Below are positions 1 through 8,069 of a stretch of 40,865 bases of DNA, piece after piece. The notes under the pieces were generated by a model. That model ran no database searches. It worked only from the letters and a program-made list of their open reading frames with translations, and was not told the DNA's origin. The position numbers and the translations under genes are program-made. The DNA comes from JBDTCS01 sp039923455 (GTDB taxonomy: Bacteria > Bacteroidota > Ignavibacteria > Palsa-1295): contig JBDTCS010000174.1 in the NCBI GenBank assembly GCA_039923455.1, positions 1 through 40,865 of the forward strand, written 5' to 3'. Each line of letters starts with the position of its first letter. The stretch's first letter is position 1.

Positions 1-504
1 GCATTGAGCGAACTGATCATCACAAAATTTCCGAAAGATCAACTTTATGTGATCACCTTCGGTGACGAGGCAAAACTTATTACCGTGAGCGAGTTGCCGT
101 TTCTGGAGGTTGGTCCGTTTCACACGAACACGCGTGACGGATTGCGTTTGGCCCGTCGCCTACTAAAGCGAAGTGGTAATGTGAACAAGCAGATTTTTAT
201 GGTGACGGATGGTAAGCCCTCGGCGATGTTCGAGGATTCTGGTCGGCTATACAAGAACTCGTTCGGGCTTGATCCGAAGATCATTAACAAAACGCTCGAC
301 GAAGCCGAAGCTTGCCGTAGAGAGAAGATCACGATCTCCACGTTCATGGTCGCGCAAGATCCCTATCTCATCAACTTCGTCGAAGAGCTTACGAAAGCGA
401 ATCACGGCCGCGCGTATTATTCCGGACTTAATGATCTCGGGCAGTTCGTCTTCGTAGATTATGTTCGCAATCGCAGAAAGCGATACCCTGGTTCGAGAGA
501 TTAA
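1..504 (+). CDS. VWA domain protein, C-terminal part (cut by window start)
   Basis: The reading frame is open from the first base, so the N-terminus lies outside the window. The visible 167 codons look like the second half of a von Willebrand factor A domain. A threonine in TNTRDGLRLARRLL is at the usual place of the second metal-site (MIDAS) motif. FMVTDGKPSA carries the aspartate of the third, at the end of a hydrophobic strand. The first motif, DxSxS, would lie upstream. The tail (ADHG-like turn, then GQFVFVDYVRNRRKRY) resembles VWA proteins that are often encoded beside MoxR-type AAA ATPases, but that partner is not in view. VWA domains bind protein partners through a divalent metal; the target here is unknown. 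The gene ends 22 bases before a bidirectional terminator. The domain call is fairly secure and the cellular role is not. Confidence 0.75.
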   Translation, partial: ALSELIITKFPKDQLYVITFGDEAKLITVSELPFLEVGPFHTNTRDGLRLARRLLKRSGNVNKQIFMVTDGKPSAMFEDSGRLYKNSFGLDPKIINKTLDEAEACRREKITISTFMVAQDPYLINFVEELTKANHGRAYYSGLNDLGQFVFVDYVRNRRKRYPGSRD

Positions 505-525
505 GCGTCAACTTATCCAAAATAT

Positions 526-563
526 AAAAAGGCCCGATCGGTTTGTCCCGATCGAGCCCTTTT
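526..563. terminator. Bidirectional intrinsic terminator
   Basis: Positions 531-541 and 548-558 form an 11-base stem with one mismatch around a 6-base loop. Five A precede it and four T follow it, so it can end transcription from both the upstream plus-strand gene and the downstream minus-strand gene, which converge here. Confidence 0.75.
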
Positions 564-598
564 GTTCTCGAGAGTTATTCTCTCAAAGTCTGATACTC

Positions 599-1258
599 TT
601 AATTTCCTAATCCGAACTGATAGCTAAATCCTGCTTGCAGCGTGGCGATCGCGCCATTTCCAGTCGTGGAAGTGAAGGAATCTGCAAACGTCTTTGTAAA
701 GGGATAGCACGCTACAATCAAAAAACGCAAATCGCTTGTGCTTGCTTCGAATACCGGCACCTCTGCACCAAGTCGAACTTCTAACATGGTGTTCAAGCGA
801 CTCGTGGCAATATCCTCTGAAGTTCCGGTTGCACCATGAATCGCGGATTGTGCGGACCCGCTCATCGGGATTCCAATACCCAAGCCCAGGATGAAGTCCT
901 TAAACTTCATTCCGGGTTGTACATTAAAATATGTGAACGTATAATTCGTAAGAATCTCGGCATCATTCTGTGCATGCAAATTCATCCCACGGGAATCGTA
1001 CAAAAGCCCAAGTTGAAATGCAAAATTTGGGTTAGTACTGTACGCTGTCAGAATTCCAGCATTGAATGCAAACCTTACGTCGGTCTTCAACCCCTGTGGA
1101 ACATCGCCTGTAAAAACAGAGGCTCCTGCCGTGAATAGGGGTCCTAATGAAAATTTTGGTCGTCCGGTTGAGGTGGTCGCATCTTGTCCTTGTGCGGAGC
1201 TAACGGAAAGGAGCCCCGCAAGCAAGATCGCTGCGAGAAGAGAATATGTTTTATGCAT
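599..1258 (-). CDS. Secreted outer-membrane beta-barrel protein, function unknown
   Basis: This is a 219-residue protein with a clear signal peptide (about residues 1-24, hydrophobic core LLAAILLAGLLSVSSA, cleavage after AQG or nearby). The rest alternates short hydrophobic and aromatic strands with Gly/Ser/Asn turns and ends in an amphipathic strand (GFSYQFGLGN), as in small 8-stranded outer-membrane barrels of the PorT/OmpW-like type. No enzyme motif is visible. It is transcribed alone, with an ATG start, a possible -7 element about 160 bases upstream and a terminator just after it. The barrel assignment rests on sequence pattern only; no specific family member is recognised. Confidence 0.7.
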   Translation of the reverse strand: MHKTYSLLAAILLAGLLSVSSAQGQDATTSTGRPKFSLGPLFTAGASVFTGDVPQGLKTDVRFAFNAGILTAYSTNPNFAFQLGLLYDSRGMNLHAQNDAEILTNYTFTYFNVQPGMKFKDFILGLGIGIPMSGSAQSAIHGATGTSEDIATSRLNTMLEVRLGAEVPVFEASTSDLRFLIVACYPFTKTFADSFTSTTGNGAIATLQAGFSYQFGLGN

Positions 1259-1420
1259 GTCTAATGTTCGAAATCATTGTGATAGAGCCGAAGATGCGCA
1301 AACGAACTTTGCAGTCGGTAGAGATCAGTGCCGGAACAAAGGTCTATAGTATCGCGAATCCGTCCTACGTTACACTACTTATTTGAAGGGGCTCTCTGAG
1401 TTGGAGAGTCCTCGACGAGA

Positions 1421-1428
1421 CAAATATA
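1421..1428 (-). promoter_or_regulatory. Possible Bacteroidota-type -7 element for the 599-1258 gene
   Basis: On the minus strand the bases read TATATTTG, matching TAnnTTTG. It implies a leader of roughly 150 bases. No clear -33 TTG is seen at the usual spacing, so the call rests on the -7 match and the intergenic position. Confidence 0.3.
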
Positions 1429-1483
1429 AAGCAAATCAGGGCGACTTCCCACTTTTTATTTTGTCCGCTTCCGTTTTAGGAGA

Positions 1484-2386
1484 TTATTTAGCAAAATAGG
1501 TAAGATCGCTCGACCTTGGATCAAAACTTAGCTCTCCTTCCAAGCCCCGTACAGCACTGCCTTCAAGCCAGAGATCTCGAACGTAATCGCCATCAGCTCG
1601 GAACCCAACTTTTACGAATTCACCACTCTGTGTTAGCAGGCGTATCGGGAGTTCACGAAGCCGACCTACGGCATAGGCAGCGATCGCAGTGCTCATGCAT
1701 CCTGTCCCGCAAGCGAGGGTCTCGCCTTCGACGCCGCGCTCGAACGTTCGAATGCGTAGATACGGACCATCGGCATCTGAACGCAGCTCCGTAAAGTTTG
1801 CATTTACACCGACGGGTGCAAAATCAGGATGCCAACGAAGCGTCGAACCCCAACGCACGATGTCAAAATTCTCAAGTGTGCCATTTTCTAGCACACGAAG
1901 GTCATCGAAGAACACTATCGCGTGCTGTGAACCAACGTCGACATAACTGGCGGTGATGAAATCTTTTTTTCCGACTCGGATCTTGAAATTGAATTTCATT
2001 TTTGTCGGATCCTGGAAATGCACTCGAACGGATTGATCCCCCAAAATCTCCGCGTGATTCACTTTTCCCAAAACCTCAAAATCGGTCTCCGATCCCGAGA
2101 CTATTCCAAGATCCTCAGCTGCTTGAACAGCGCAACGAGAGCCATTCCCACATAGCGCACCATAACTGCCGTCCGGATTGTAAAAGCGCATACCGAAAGG
2201 CGCGAGTGCACTTGGAGTAAGCAGTATCAACCCATCCGAACCAAGCCCGGTCCCTTTACGAGAACATGCTGCACGTACCAGCGCTCGCTCTTCGGATTCC
2301 GAGAGCCCCAGTTCACGCTCGAAGGCATTCAGAACGATAAAATCGTTACCGGCGCCAGCATATTTACGAAACGAATGATTCAGCAT
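1484..2386 (-). CDS. dapF: Diaminopimelate epimerase
   Basis: DapF converts LL- to meso-diaminopimelate in the cytoplasm, the last step before lysine and the source of the peptidoglycan cross-linking residue. The 300-residue product starts with the family hallmark KYAGAGNDFIV. It carries both catalytic cysteines: C79 in GALCGNGSRCA and C226 in LACGTGCMST. NPDGS and the ERGVEGETLACGTG stretch are also typical. The frame stays open upstream to a GTG at 2443, but the ATG at 2386 gives the normal N-terminus (MLNHSFRKYAG). It is divergent from sucC with about 110 bases between them, so the two promoters share that interval. Confidence 0.95.
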   Translation of the reverse strand: MLNHSFRKYAGAGNDFIVLNAFERELGLSESEERALVRAACSRKGTGLGSDGLILLTPSALAPFGMRFYNPDGSYGALCGNGSRCAVQAAEDLGIVSGSETDFEVLGKVNHAEILGDQSVRVHFQDPTKMKFNFKIRVGKKDFITASYVDVGSQHAIVFFDDLRVLENGTLENFDIVRWGSTLRWHPDFAPVGVNANFTELRSDADGPYLRIRTFERGVEGETLACGTGCMSTAIAAYAVGRLRELPIRLLTQSGEFVKVGFRADGDYVRDLWLEGSAVRGLEGELSFDPRSSDLTYFAK

Positions 2387-2455
2387 TTCCAGACTATTTG
2401 GTCGTAATATTTGCCTCAAAACCACGATATTGGCTCGGAGCACTCCCCTTTAACG

Positions 2456-2463
2456 TAAATTTG
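2456..2463 (+). promoter_or_regulatory. Possible Bacteroidota-type -7 element for sucC
   Basis: The sequence TAAATTTG matches TAnnTTTG and lies 33 bases before the sucC ATG. A TTGG at 2430-2433 could serve as the -33 box, but the spacing is slightly long. Confidence 0.4.
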
Positions 2464-2496
2464 CAAAAGAAAGTACGATATACGGATTTCAATTAT

Positions 2497-3675
2497 ATGA
2501 AGATTCACGAACATCAGGGGAAAGAAATACTCCGTCAGTTTGGCGTTCCGGTCCCGATAGGGCAGATCGCCTACTCGGTGGATGAGGCTGTTGAGGCTGC
2601 ATCGCATCTGCCGACACAGATCGCTGTCATCAAAGCTCAGATTCATGCCGGCGGACGTGGCAAAGGTGGCGGAGTCAAGATTGCCAAGAATTTGGACGAG
2701 GTCAGACAGATCGCGAGCGAAATACTTGGCATGACGCTCATCACACATCAAACCGGACCTGAAGGCCGCAAGGTGCAACGTCTGCTCATCGAGCAAGGCG
2801 TAAACATCGATAAAGAATTCTATGCGGGAATCGTCCTCGATCGATCGACCGGAATGAATGTGATCATGGTCTCGACCGAAGGCGGTATGGAGATCGAGAA
2901 GGTTGCCGAGGAAGCACCGGAGAAAATCATTAAAGTATTCATAGACCCTGCAGTCGGCTTGCGTGATTTTCAAACGCGCGAACTCGCGTTCGCACTCGGG
3001 CTTACCGGTGAAGCATTCAAGCAGTGTCTGAAATTCCTGAAAGCATTGTATCGCGCATACGAAGAGACGGATGCGTCGCTCTTCGAAATCAATCCGCTTG
3101 TACTCACAAAAGAGGGGACGATCATCGCGCTCGATGCAAAAGTAAATTTTGATGACAACGCGCTATTCCGTCATCCGGAATATGCAGCGTTGCGTGATCT
3201 ATCGGAAGAAGATCCGCTGGAGATCGAAGCCTCGCGTTCGAACTTGAATTATATCAAGCTCGACGGTAATGTGGGCTGCATGGTTAATGGTGCCGGGCTT
3301 GCGATGGCAACGATGGATATCATCAAACTCGCCGGCGGCGAACCTGCGAATTTTCTTGACGTCGGCGGCGGCGCGAATGCCGAGACTGTTGCAAATGGAT
3401 TTCGCATTATTCTCAGTGATCCGAACGTGAAGGCGATTCTCATCAATATTTTTGGTGGCATCGTGCGTTGCGATCGTGTTGCGACGGGAGTAGTCGAAGC
3501 TTCACGCATCGTAAAGCCACATGTGCCGATCGTGGTAAGACTCGAAGGGACGAACGCAGAAGAAGCAGGCGTTATTCTCGAACAAAGCGGCTTGAATTTC
3601 CTTGTCGCGAAAGGCCTGAAGGCCGCGGCATTCATGGTTACGCAAGCACTGCACGAATCCGCGGTCGCTGTCTAA
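2497..3675 (+). CDS. sucC: Succinyl-CoA ligase (ADP-forming) beta subunit
   Basis: SucC joins SucD to interconvert succinyl-CoA and succinate with nucleotide phosphorylation in the TCA cycle. The 392-residue product (E. coli 388) begins MKIHEHQGKEILRQFGVPVP. Its ATP-grasp half has the glycine loop GGRGKGGGVK near residues 52-61 and FEINPLVLT and ALDAKVNFDDNA near the middle. The C-terminal ligase domain contains NFLDVGGGA and NIFGGIVRCDRVA. The ATG at 2497 matches family starts; the open frame upstream to 2398 is spurious. No Shine-Dalgarno is visible. No sucD follows: a strong terminator does, so the alpha subunit must be encoded elsewhere. Confidence 0.96.
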   Translation: MKIHEHQGKEILRQFGVPVPIGQIAYSVDEAVEAASHLPTQIAVIKAQIHAGGRGKGGGVKIAKNLDEVRQIASEILGMTLITHQTGPEGRKVQRLLIEQGVNIDKEFYAGIVLDRSTGMNVIMVSTEGGMEIEKVAEEAPEKIIKVFIDPAVGLRDFQTRELAFALGLTGEAFKQCLKFLKALYRAYEETDASLFEINPLVLTKEGTIIALDAKVNFDDNALFRHPEYAALRDLSEEDPLEIEASRSNLNYIKLDGNVGCMVNGAGLAMATMDIIKLAGGEPANFLDVGGGANAETVANGFRIILSDPNVKAILINIFGGIVRCDRVATGVVEASRIVKPHVPIVVRLEGTNAEEAGVILEQSGLNFLVAKGLKAAAFMVTQALHESAVAV

Positions 3676-3694
3676 GCTAAACAAGCATCAAATT

Positions 3695-3734
3695 AAAAGG
3701 CGCTCTCACAAGAAATTGTGAGAGCGCCTTTTTT
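3695..3734. terminator. Strong intrinsic terminator after sucC
   Basis: A perfect 12-base stem (3699-3710 with 3717-3728) closes a 6-base loop and is followed by six T. An A4 run on the other flank allows weaker termination of the converging minus-strand gene. Confidence 0.9.
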
Positions 3735-3776
3735 AATATCGATTCGTATGGCCTTAATACATCAGAGCCATCGAAA

Positions 3777-5906
3777 TTATTTTATTACCTGCATCATACG
3801 TGCTTTGTCGCTCGTCCAAAGCAAACTGCCTGTTGAGGGATCGTATGCGGTAAGCATGAAGAAATATGTACCTGCACTTGCACCGCTCGCAAACTGCTCC
3901 GCATTGAGTTCGATCTGATGCGAACCTGCGGTGAAGTTTCTATGCACAACAGGCGTGCTGACAACGCGTCCGAGAATATCCATCACGGTCAGATCCACAT
4001 TTGCTTGCATCGGAACAGTAAAATGCACAGCGGTCGTCGAACGGAACGGGTTCGGTTGATTTTGTTCGAGTGACCAAGTGCTTGCGGCAGATGCGGTCTT
4101 GAACTCGATCTTCTTTGCTTCGTGCGTTGAGCGAATTCCATTCAGCGCTACATCTGCGATACGATATTCATACGTACCTGCGACGCCCGGTGCGTCCGTA
4201 TAATTGTAGTTGCGCGTTATATTTGAACGCGTTGCACCGCGAAGAGAATTTTGCTCGCGGTAACTTGCGATAACTTCAAAGCCCGTCGGCGTGCCGAGTG
4301 CATCAACGGTACGACGCTCTACTTCAAAGCCTGCGTTATCTGTTTCCGAAGCCGTCTTCCAATCGAGCGAAACAAAATCACCCGCTTGCTTCGCTGCGAA
4401 GCCATTGAATTCGATCGGCAGCGTGCCATCATTAAAGACGACTTGCGCGTAAATATCATAGGTACCGTTTCGCGTGTCCACCCATGCCGCGATCGCACCG
4501 TTCGAGCGTGGTGCGAGGACGACTTGCTTCGCTTGGTAGTTGGCATTCACCGATATTGGAAGCCCCCATGTGGAACTGGTGCCGATTGTCGGGAAAGCAC
4601 GACGCATGCTGCGATCAACGCGCTGAATATACACCGAGCTGTCACCTACCCCCTTGCGAGCATCGGTCCAAGCCACCATAACGGCGCCATCGCCACACTT
4701 AACAGCGGAAAAATTATTTTGTCCGCGAAGCTGATTGCAAACCGATATCGGATTGGTCCCGACAGGCGGTCGAAGATCCGCACCATTCGGTAGCACTCGA
4801 GTGAATGAGATGTCTGGGTCGGCAAAGGTGCTCTGATACACAACCAACAATCCGGCATTGTCGAATGGTGAGCCACCTACAGAGTCATCAGAGAAGGCAA
4901 CAGGCCAGGTTTGATCGCCGACGTAGCCCCAGGTGACATCCGCAGGTGTGTACCAAAGCTTAGTGCTATCCATCTTGATACGATTCGCTCGGATTTCCTG
5001 TCCCGAATTTGTTGTCGTTTCCTCCCAAGCAAGAAGGAACTCCTGGCCGTCTCTGGAGACACTAACATTGCGAGAAAGATTTGTATATGTGGCAGCACGA
5101 TAGATCTCGTTGCCTTGCAATGTGGTGCCACTACCCCAGAGTACGGTACCGTTAGCATCGATACGGGTGCCCCATATTGATTGCGGCACAGCGACATTAT
5201 TTTGCCAAGCCAAAAAGCAGCCACCAGAGCCGTCATCGCAAAGTCTTGGGCGAAGCTGCTGTGTATTCTGCGTGATTATTGCCTTACCAGTCTTACCCCA
5301 CGCGACGGTGGTCGGCGTGAGCTTATTCATGTAAAGATCCGGTCGAGTCGCAGTTGCGGTGGCGCGATTATCTTCCCATACCACAAATGCGTTACCGAAT
5401 CCGTCGTGGCACATATTGACAGTATTCTGATCACGACGCGCGTTTGGGGAATTCGAGGAATCTGCACAGACACGTGCACCGGTTGAAATATAGGCAAGTG
5501 TACCATCGGCGCGCACATGTTGGCCGTAAAGATCAATACCATTCGTCGCGGTGCGGTCATCTTCCCACACTACATAGACGCCACCGGAATCGTCCTCCGC
5601 AATAACAGGATACCGCTGATTGTAGCCTGTGACGCAGACCGCTACGCCGTTTGTGCCCCACTGAGGGACGCCTTTTGCGTTCAAGTGCTGCGCGTAAATA
5701 TCCCACGTGCTGGCCGAACGATAATCTTCCCAGACGATGATAGCGCCATCGGCACCATCGGTGCAGATCTTTGGGCCTTGCTGATTTCCGGCAGCAGTGC
5801 AGACCGCAGTGCTGGTTACCGAATCAGAGTGCCATTGAGCATTTGCCGTATTTACAAAACATACAGCCAGAAGTAGAAGCAATCCGTAACGATATGACAT
5901 ACGCAT
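3777..5906 (-). CDS. Secreted T9SS cargo protein with about seven propeller-like repeats
   Basis: The product is about 709 residues. From the chosen ATG it has a signal peptide (LLLLLAVCFVNTANA, then Q). An in-frame GTG at 5933 and an ATG at 5900 are alternative starts. The first two thirds hold roughly seven repeats of about 60 residues built on the pattern DGxGGAxVVWEDxR...DIYAQ...G...WG, for example GADGAIIVWEDYRSAS and DDSGGVYVVWEDDRTA; this suggests a beta-propeller. A fibronectin-like domain follows (VSLDWKTASETDNAGFEVER). The last 100 residues are a type A T9SS sorting domain: EQNQPNPFRSTT, a central DILGRVV, and a final strand ending MMQVIK. Such proteins cross the outer membrane through the Por machinery and are anchored or released. 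The ligand or substrate is unknown. It is transcribed alone. Confidence 0.85.
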   Translation of the reverse strand: MRMSYRYGLLLLLAVCFVNTANAQWHSDSVTSTAVCTAAGNQQGPKICTDGADGAIIVWEDYRSASTWDIYAQHLNAKGVPQWGTNGVAVCVTGYNQRYPVIAEDDSGGVYVVWEDDRTATNGIDLYGQHVRADGTLAYISTGARVCADSSNSPNARRDQNTVNMCHDGFGNAFVVWEDNRATATATRPDLYMNKLTPTTVAWGKTGKAIITQNTQQLRPRLCDDGSGGCFLAWQNNVAVPQSIWGTRIDANGTVLWGSGTTLQGNEIYRAATYTNLSRNVSVSRDGQEFLLAWEETTTNSGQEIRANRIKMDSTKLWYTPADVTWGYVGDQTWPVAFSDDSVGGSPFDNAGLLVVYQSTFADPDISFTRVLPNGADLRPPVGTNPISVCNQLRGQNNFSAVKCGDGAVMVAWTDARKGVGDSSVYIQRVDRSMRRAFPTIGTSSTWGLPISVNANYQAKQVVLAPRSNGAIAAWVDTRNGTYDIYAQVVFNDGTLPIEFNGFAAKQAGDFVSLDWKTASETDNAGFEVERRTVDALGTPTGFEVIASYREQNSLRGATRSNITRNYNYTDAPGVAGTYEYRIADVALNGIRSTHEAKKIEFKTASAASTWSLEQNQPNPFRSTTAVHFTVPMQANVDLTVMDILGRVVSTPVVHRNFTAGSHQIELNAEQFASGASAGTYFFMLTAYDPSTGSLLWTSDKARMMQVIK

Positions 5907-6629
5907 TGATGATTTGTTCGACCGATCATGCACAACTCATGCGGCCGACTTTGGAAAACAGATCGGAAAAAAGACAACGAACAATTCACTACTCCTGAAT
6001 AAACTCTACTGAATACACGGTAGTCGATCCTCAGAAAGGTGACTGTTCGAATGACAAGTAGAGATGGTGAATTCTTGAAATCACCCTCCATGCCTACAAG
6101 ACACTATAACTTGCCAGTTGCACACAAGCTTCGTGCCAAGCCAGACACCGGCAAATTTTGCGCTCCATAAAGCCGAGTGCTCCTGTGTGCGTCGGAGCTT
6201 AAAAAAGTTCTAAAAACAGCACTTTCCGCCGTAAATGTGGCGTTCGATGCCTCAAGTCTGCCTCAAAGCACCTGCGAGTTCAGAGTGCTTGCTCAGAAGC
6301 CAATATCCATTATCTTCCGGTTGGCTACAAAACAAACCATCCCGCACCGGCCTCCAGCCTGAAGTGACTCGCCTAAGCACGTGCTGTCCAATTAGCAAGA
6401 ACGCAGAAACTGTACGGGGTTACAAAATAAGTGTAGAATGCACTTCCGGCTCTGCATTAACCGGATTCATCTGCGCTTGTGATTGGGCGAAGCTCAATCT
6501 AGTCCGTAGCGGTCAGAATTTGGCTCCCGGCCTCCACTTCACGGAAAAAATGGAAAAATGAAAAAGCAATATACCTATTCGAAGGCAAACTATAAAAAGT
6601 TAACGATGTTTGTAAAGAAATAAAATGCT
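5907..6629. other. Long intergenic stretch without a convincing gene
   Basis: About 720 bases separate the divergent T9SS cargo gene and the ABC-membrane gene. The open frames here (61-108 codons, for example 6235-6561 plus) are Cys/Ser/Arg-rich without domain-like or signal-like sequence and look like chance frames. The 100 bases before 6630 are A/T-rich and probably hold that gene's promoter, but no exact TAnnTTTG is present. I recognise no tRNA, tmRNA, RNase P RNA or SRP RNA on either strand. Confidence 0.5.
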
Positions 6630-8039
6630 ATGATTCGAGGGCTATACAAGAAATATCGGCGTCAGATTGCGTTCGCATTCATCCTGGTTGTCCTGGAGAA
6701 TATTGCGTACATAGCGGAGCCGTACGTTTTTGGTAAAGCTATCGATGGGCTCCGAGAGGCTCGGCAGATCGAAGAAGAGGTCGATTCGAGCGTTACCGAT
6801 ATCTCAATCCGCCAGGTTGCCGATTCCGTTCGTGCGCACGTGCTCGATTCTATCCGCACCGTTGATTCGTTGCAACGGCTCGACTCACTCGAGTCCGAAG
6901 TCATTCCACCTCCAAACCTACATCCATTCAGCGATCGAGCCATAGCAAATTTGCAAAGAACTCGAGCGGGAAGTAATGCGTACTATACTTTCCATTTGCG
7001 AGGGCAACCGCTTGTGCGATATGCGGTGTATCAAATACCCGATCTCCCTGCGCCGGATTCTACCGATGAGGCTGTACCGCTACACGCTGATCCCGATAGC
7101 GTTCGAAGGCTCGTAGCACGTCGGGACTCCTTGCGAGGGCGGCAAATTCGTAAGCACTCGCTCGTTAGTCGAAACAAAGAAGCTGCGCGAGATTCGATAC
7201 GTAAAAAACTTCAGGCAATGCCTCCGGTTGTTCAAAAACCGATAGGCTCGCATCCTTCGAAGTCGATCGGATTTTATTTACCGAAAGAGGTCGGGCCGTT
7301 TCTTCCGCCGCTGATTCCGTGGGTGTTGCTCTTTATCATTAACTCTTCGCTCGGAGCGGTTCGAAGACTGTATGATACCAGGCTTTACACGAAGATGTTC
7401 GCAAATCTTTCGAGCGATGTTGTTGCGAGGCAGCTTGCACAGGGGGAGGAGCTTTCGAAAGTAGCTGCGAGAAGTTCGATGGCCTGGCACAACATCGAGT
7501 TCTTCCAATACAACGTACCCGAATTTCTTGAGCAATTAATCGCAGTCGGTGGAGCAGTTATAGCGCTAGCTATATTTGATTGGCGATTAACGGTCGTCGG
7601 GAGTGCGCTTATATTATTGGTCGCCCTTGGAAGTAAGTATTATATGCGTGCAGTGCAAACGATTCAAGTTGCCCTGCACGATCGGTATGAAGATGAATAC
7701 AACATTTTCAGTACGCGTCAACCGCAAGCAATTCGACAGTATTATACTGACATCGCGGATCTCGAAATCAAGCTCTCAAAACGCTCGACGATCAGCTACG
7801 GTGTGATCCGCGTGTTTCTACTGATGATGTTTCTCTTCACACTCTATATCTCGATCGATCTTGATCGCTTCACGATCGGCTCGCTGTACTCGATCGTCGC
7901 GTATGTGTGGAGCTTTGTCACCGCGACAGAGTACATTCCGTACTTAGCCGAGAAATGGGTCGCGCTCAAAGATGCATCGAGACGCATTGAGGATAACACG
8001 ATGTTCGAGGTTGAGGGGGACGAAGAAGAGGAAGAGTAA
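6630..8039 (+). CDS. ABC transporter transmembrane domain protein without ATPase domain
   Basis: The 469-residue protein has the topology of a type I ABC-exporter membrane domain. TM1 is near residues 13-35, followed by a pair near 228-247, then 300-318 and 321-337, and a last pair near 391-410 and 414-435. FDWRLTVVGSALILLVAL is the usual TM4 context. The expected nucleotide-binding domain (Walker A, LSGGQ, Walker B) is absent: the chain ends with an acidic tail EVEGDEEEEE and a stop. Between TM1 and TM2 sits a charged insert of about 180 residues (42-222), predicted extracytoplasmic, rich in DSxR/DSL segments and likely helical. Its layout resembles the small Pfam group of stand-alone six-helix ABC membrane regions. 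No partner ATPase is nearby; mutS follows convergently after 30 bases. Confidence 0.7.
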   Translation: MIRGLYKKYRRQIAFAFILVVLENIAYIAEPYVFGKAIDGLREARQIEEEVDSSVTDISIRQVADSVRAHVLDSIRTVDSLQRLDSLESEVIPPPNLHPFSDRAIANLQRTRAGSNAYYTFHLRGQPLVRYAVYQIPDLPAPDSTDEAVPLHADPDSVRRLVARRDSLRGRQIRKHSLVSRNKEAARDSIRKKLQAMPPVVQKPIGSHPSKSIGFYLPKEVGPFLPPLIPWVLLFIINSSLGAVRRLYDTRLYTKMFANLSSDVVARQLAQGEELSKVAARSSMAWHNIEFFQYNVPEFLEQLIAVGGAVIALAIFDWRLTVVGSALILLVALGSKYYMRAVQTIQVALHDRYEDEYNIFSTRQPQAIRQYYTDIADLEIKLSKRSTISYGVIRVFLLMMFLFTLYISIDLDRFTIGSLYSIVAYVWSFVTATEYIPYLAEKWVALKDASRRIEDNTMFEVEGDEEEEE

Positions 8040-8069
8040 TTAGTGGTGAAAGCAATGTGCTCCGCGACA

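Noticed and set aside
1386..1412. A G/C-rich hairpin as a terminator for dapF
   Set aside because: Pairing on the minus strand needs A-C mismatches and there is no T run after it.
6235..6561. A 108-codon frame in the gap before the ABC-membrane gene
   Set aside because: Composition is Cys/Ser/Lys-rich without hydrophobic pattern, motif or start signal; it looks like chance.
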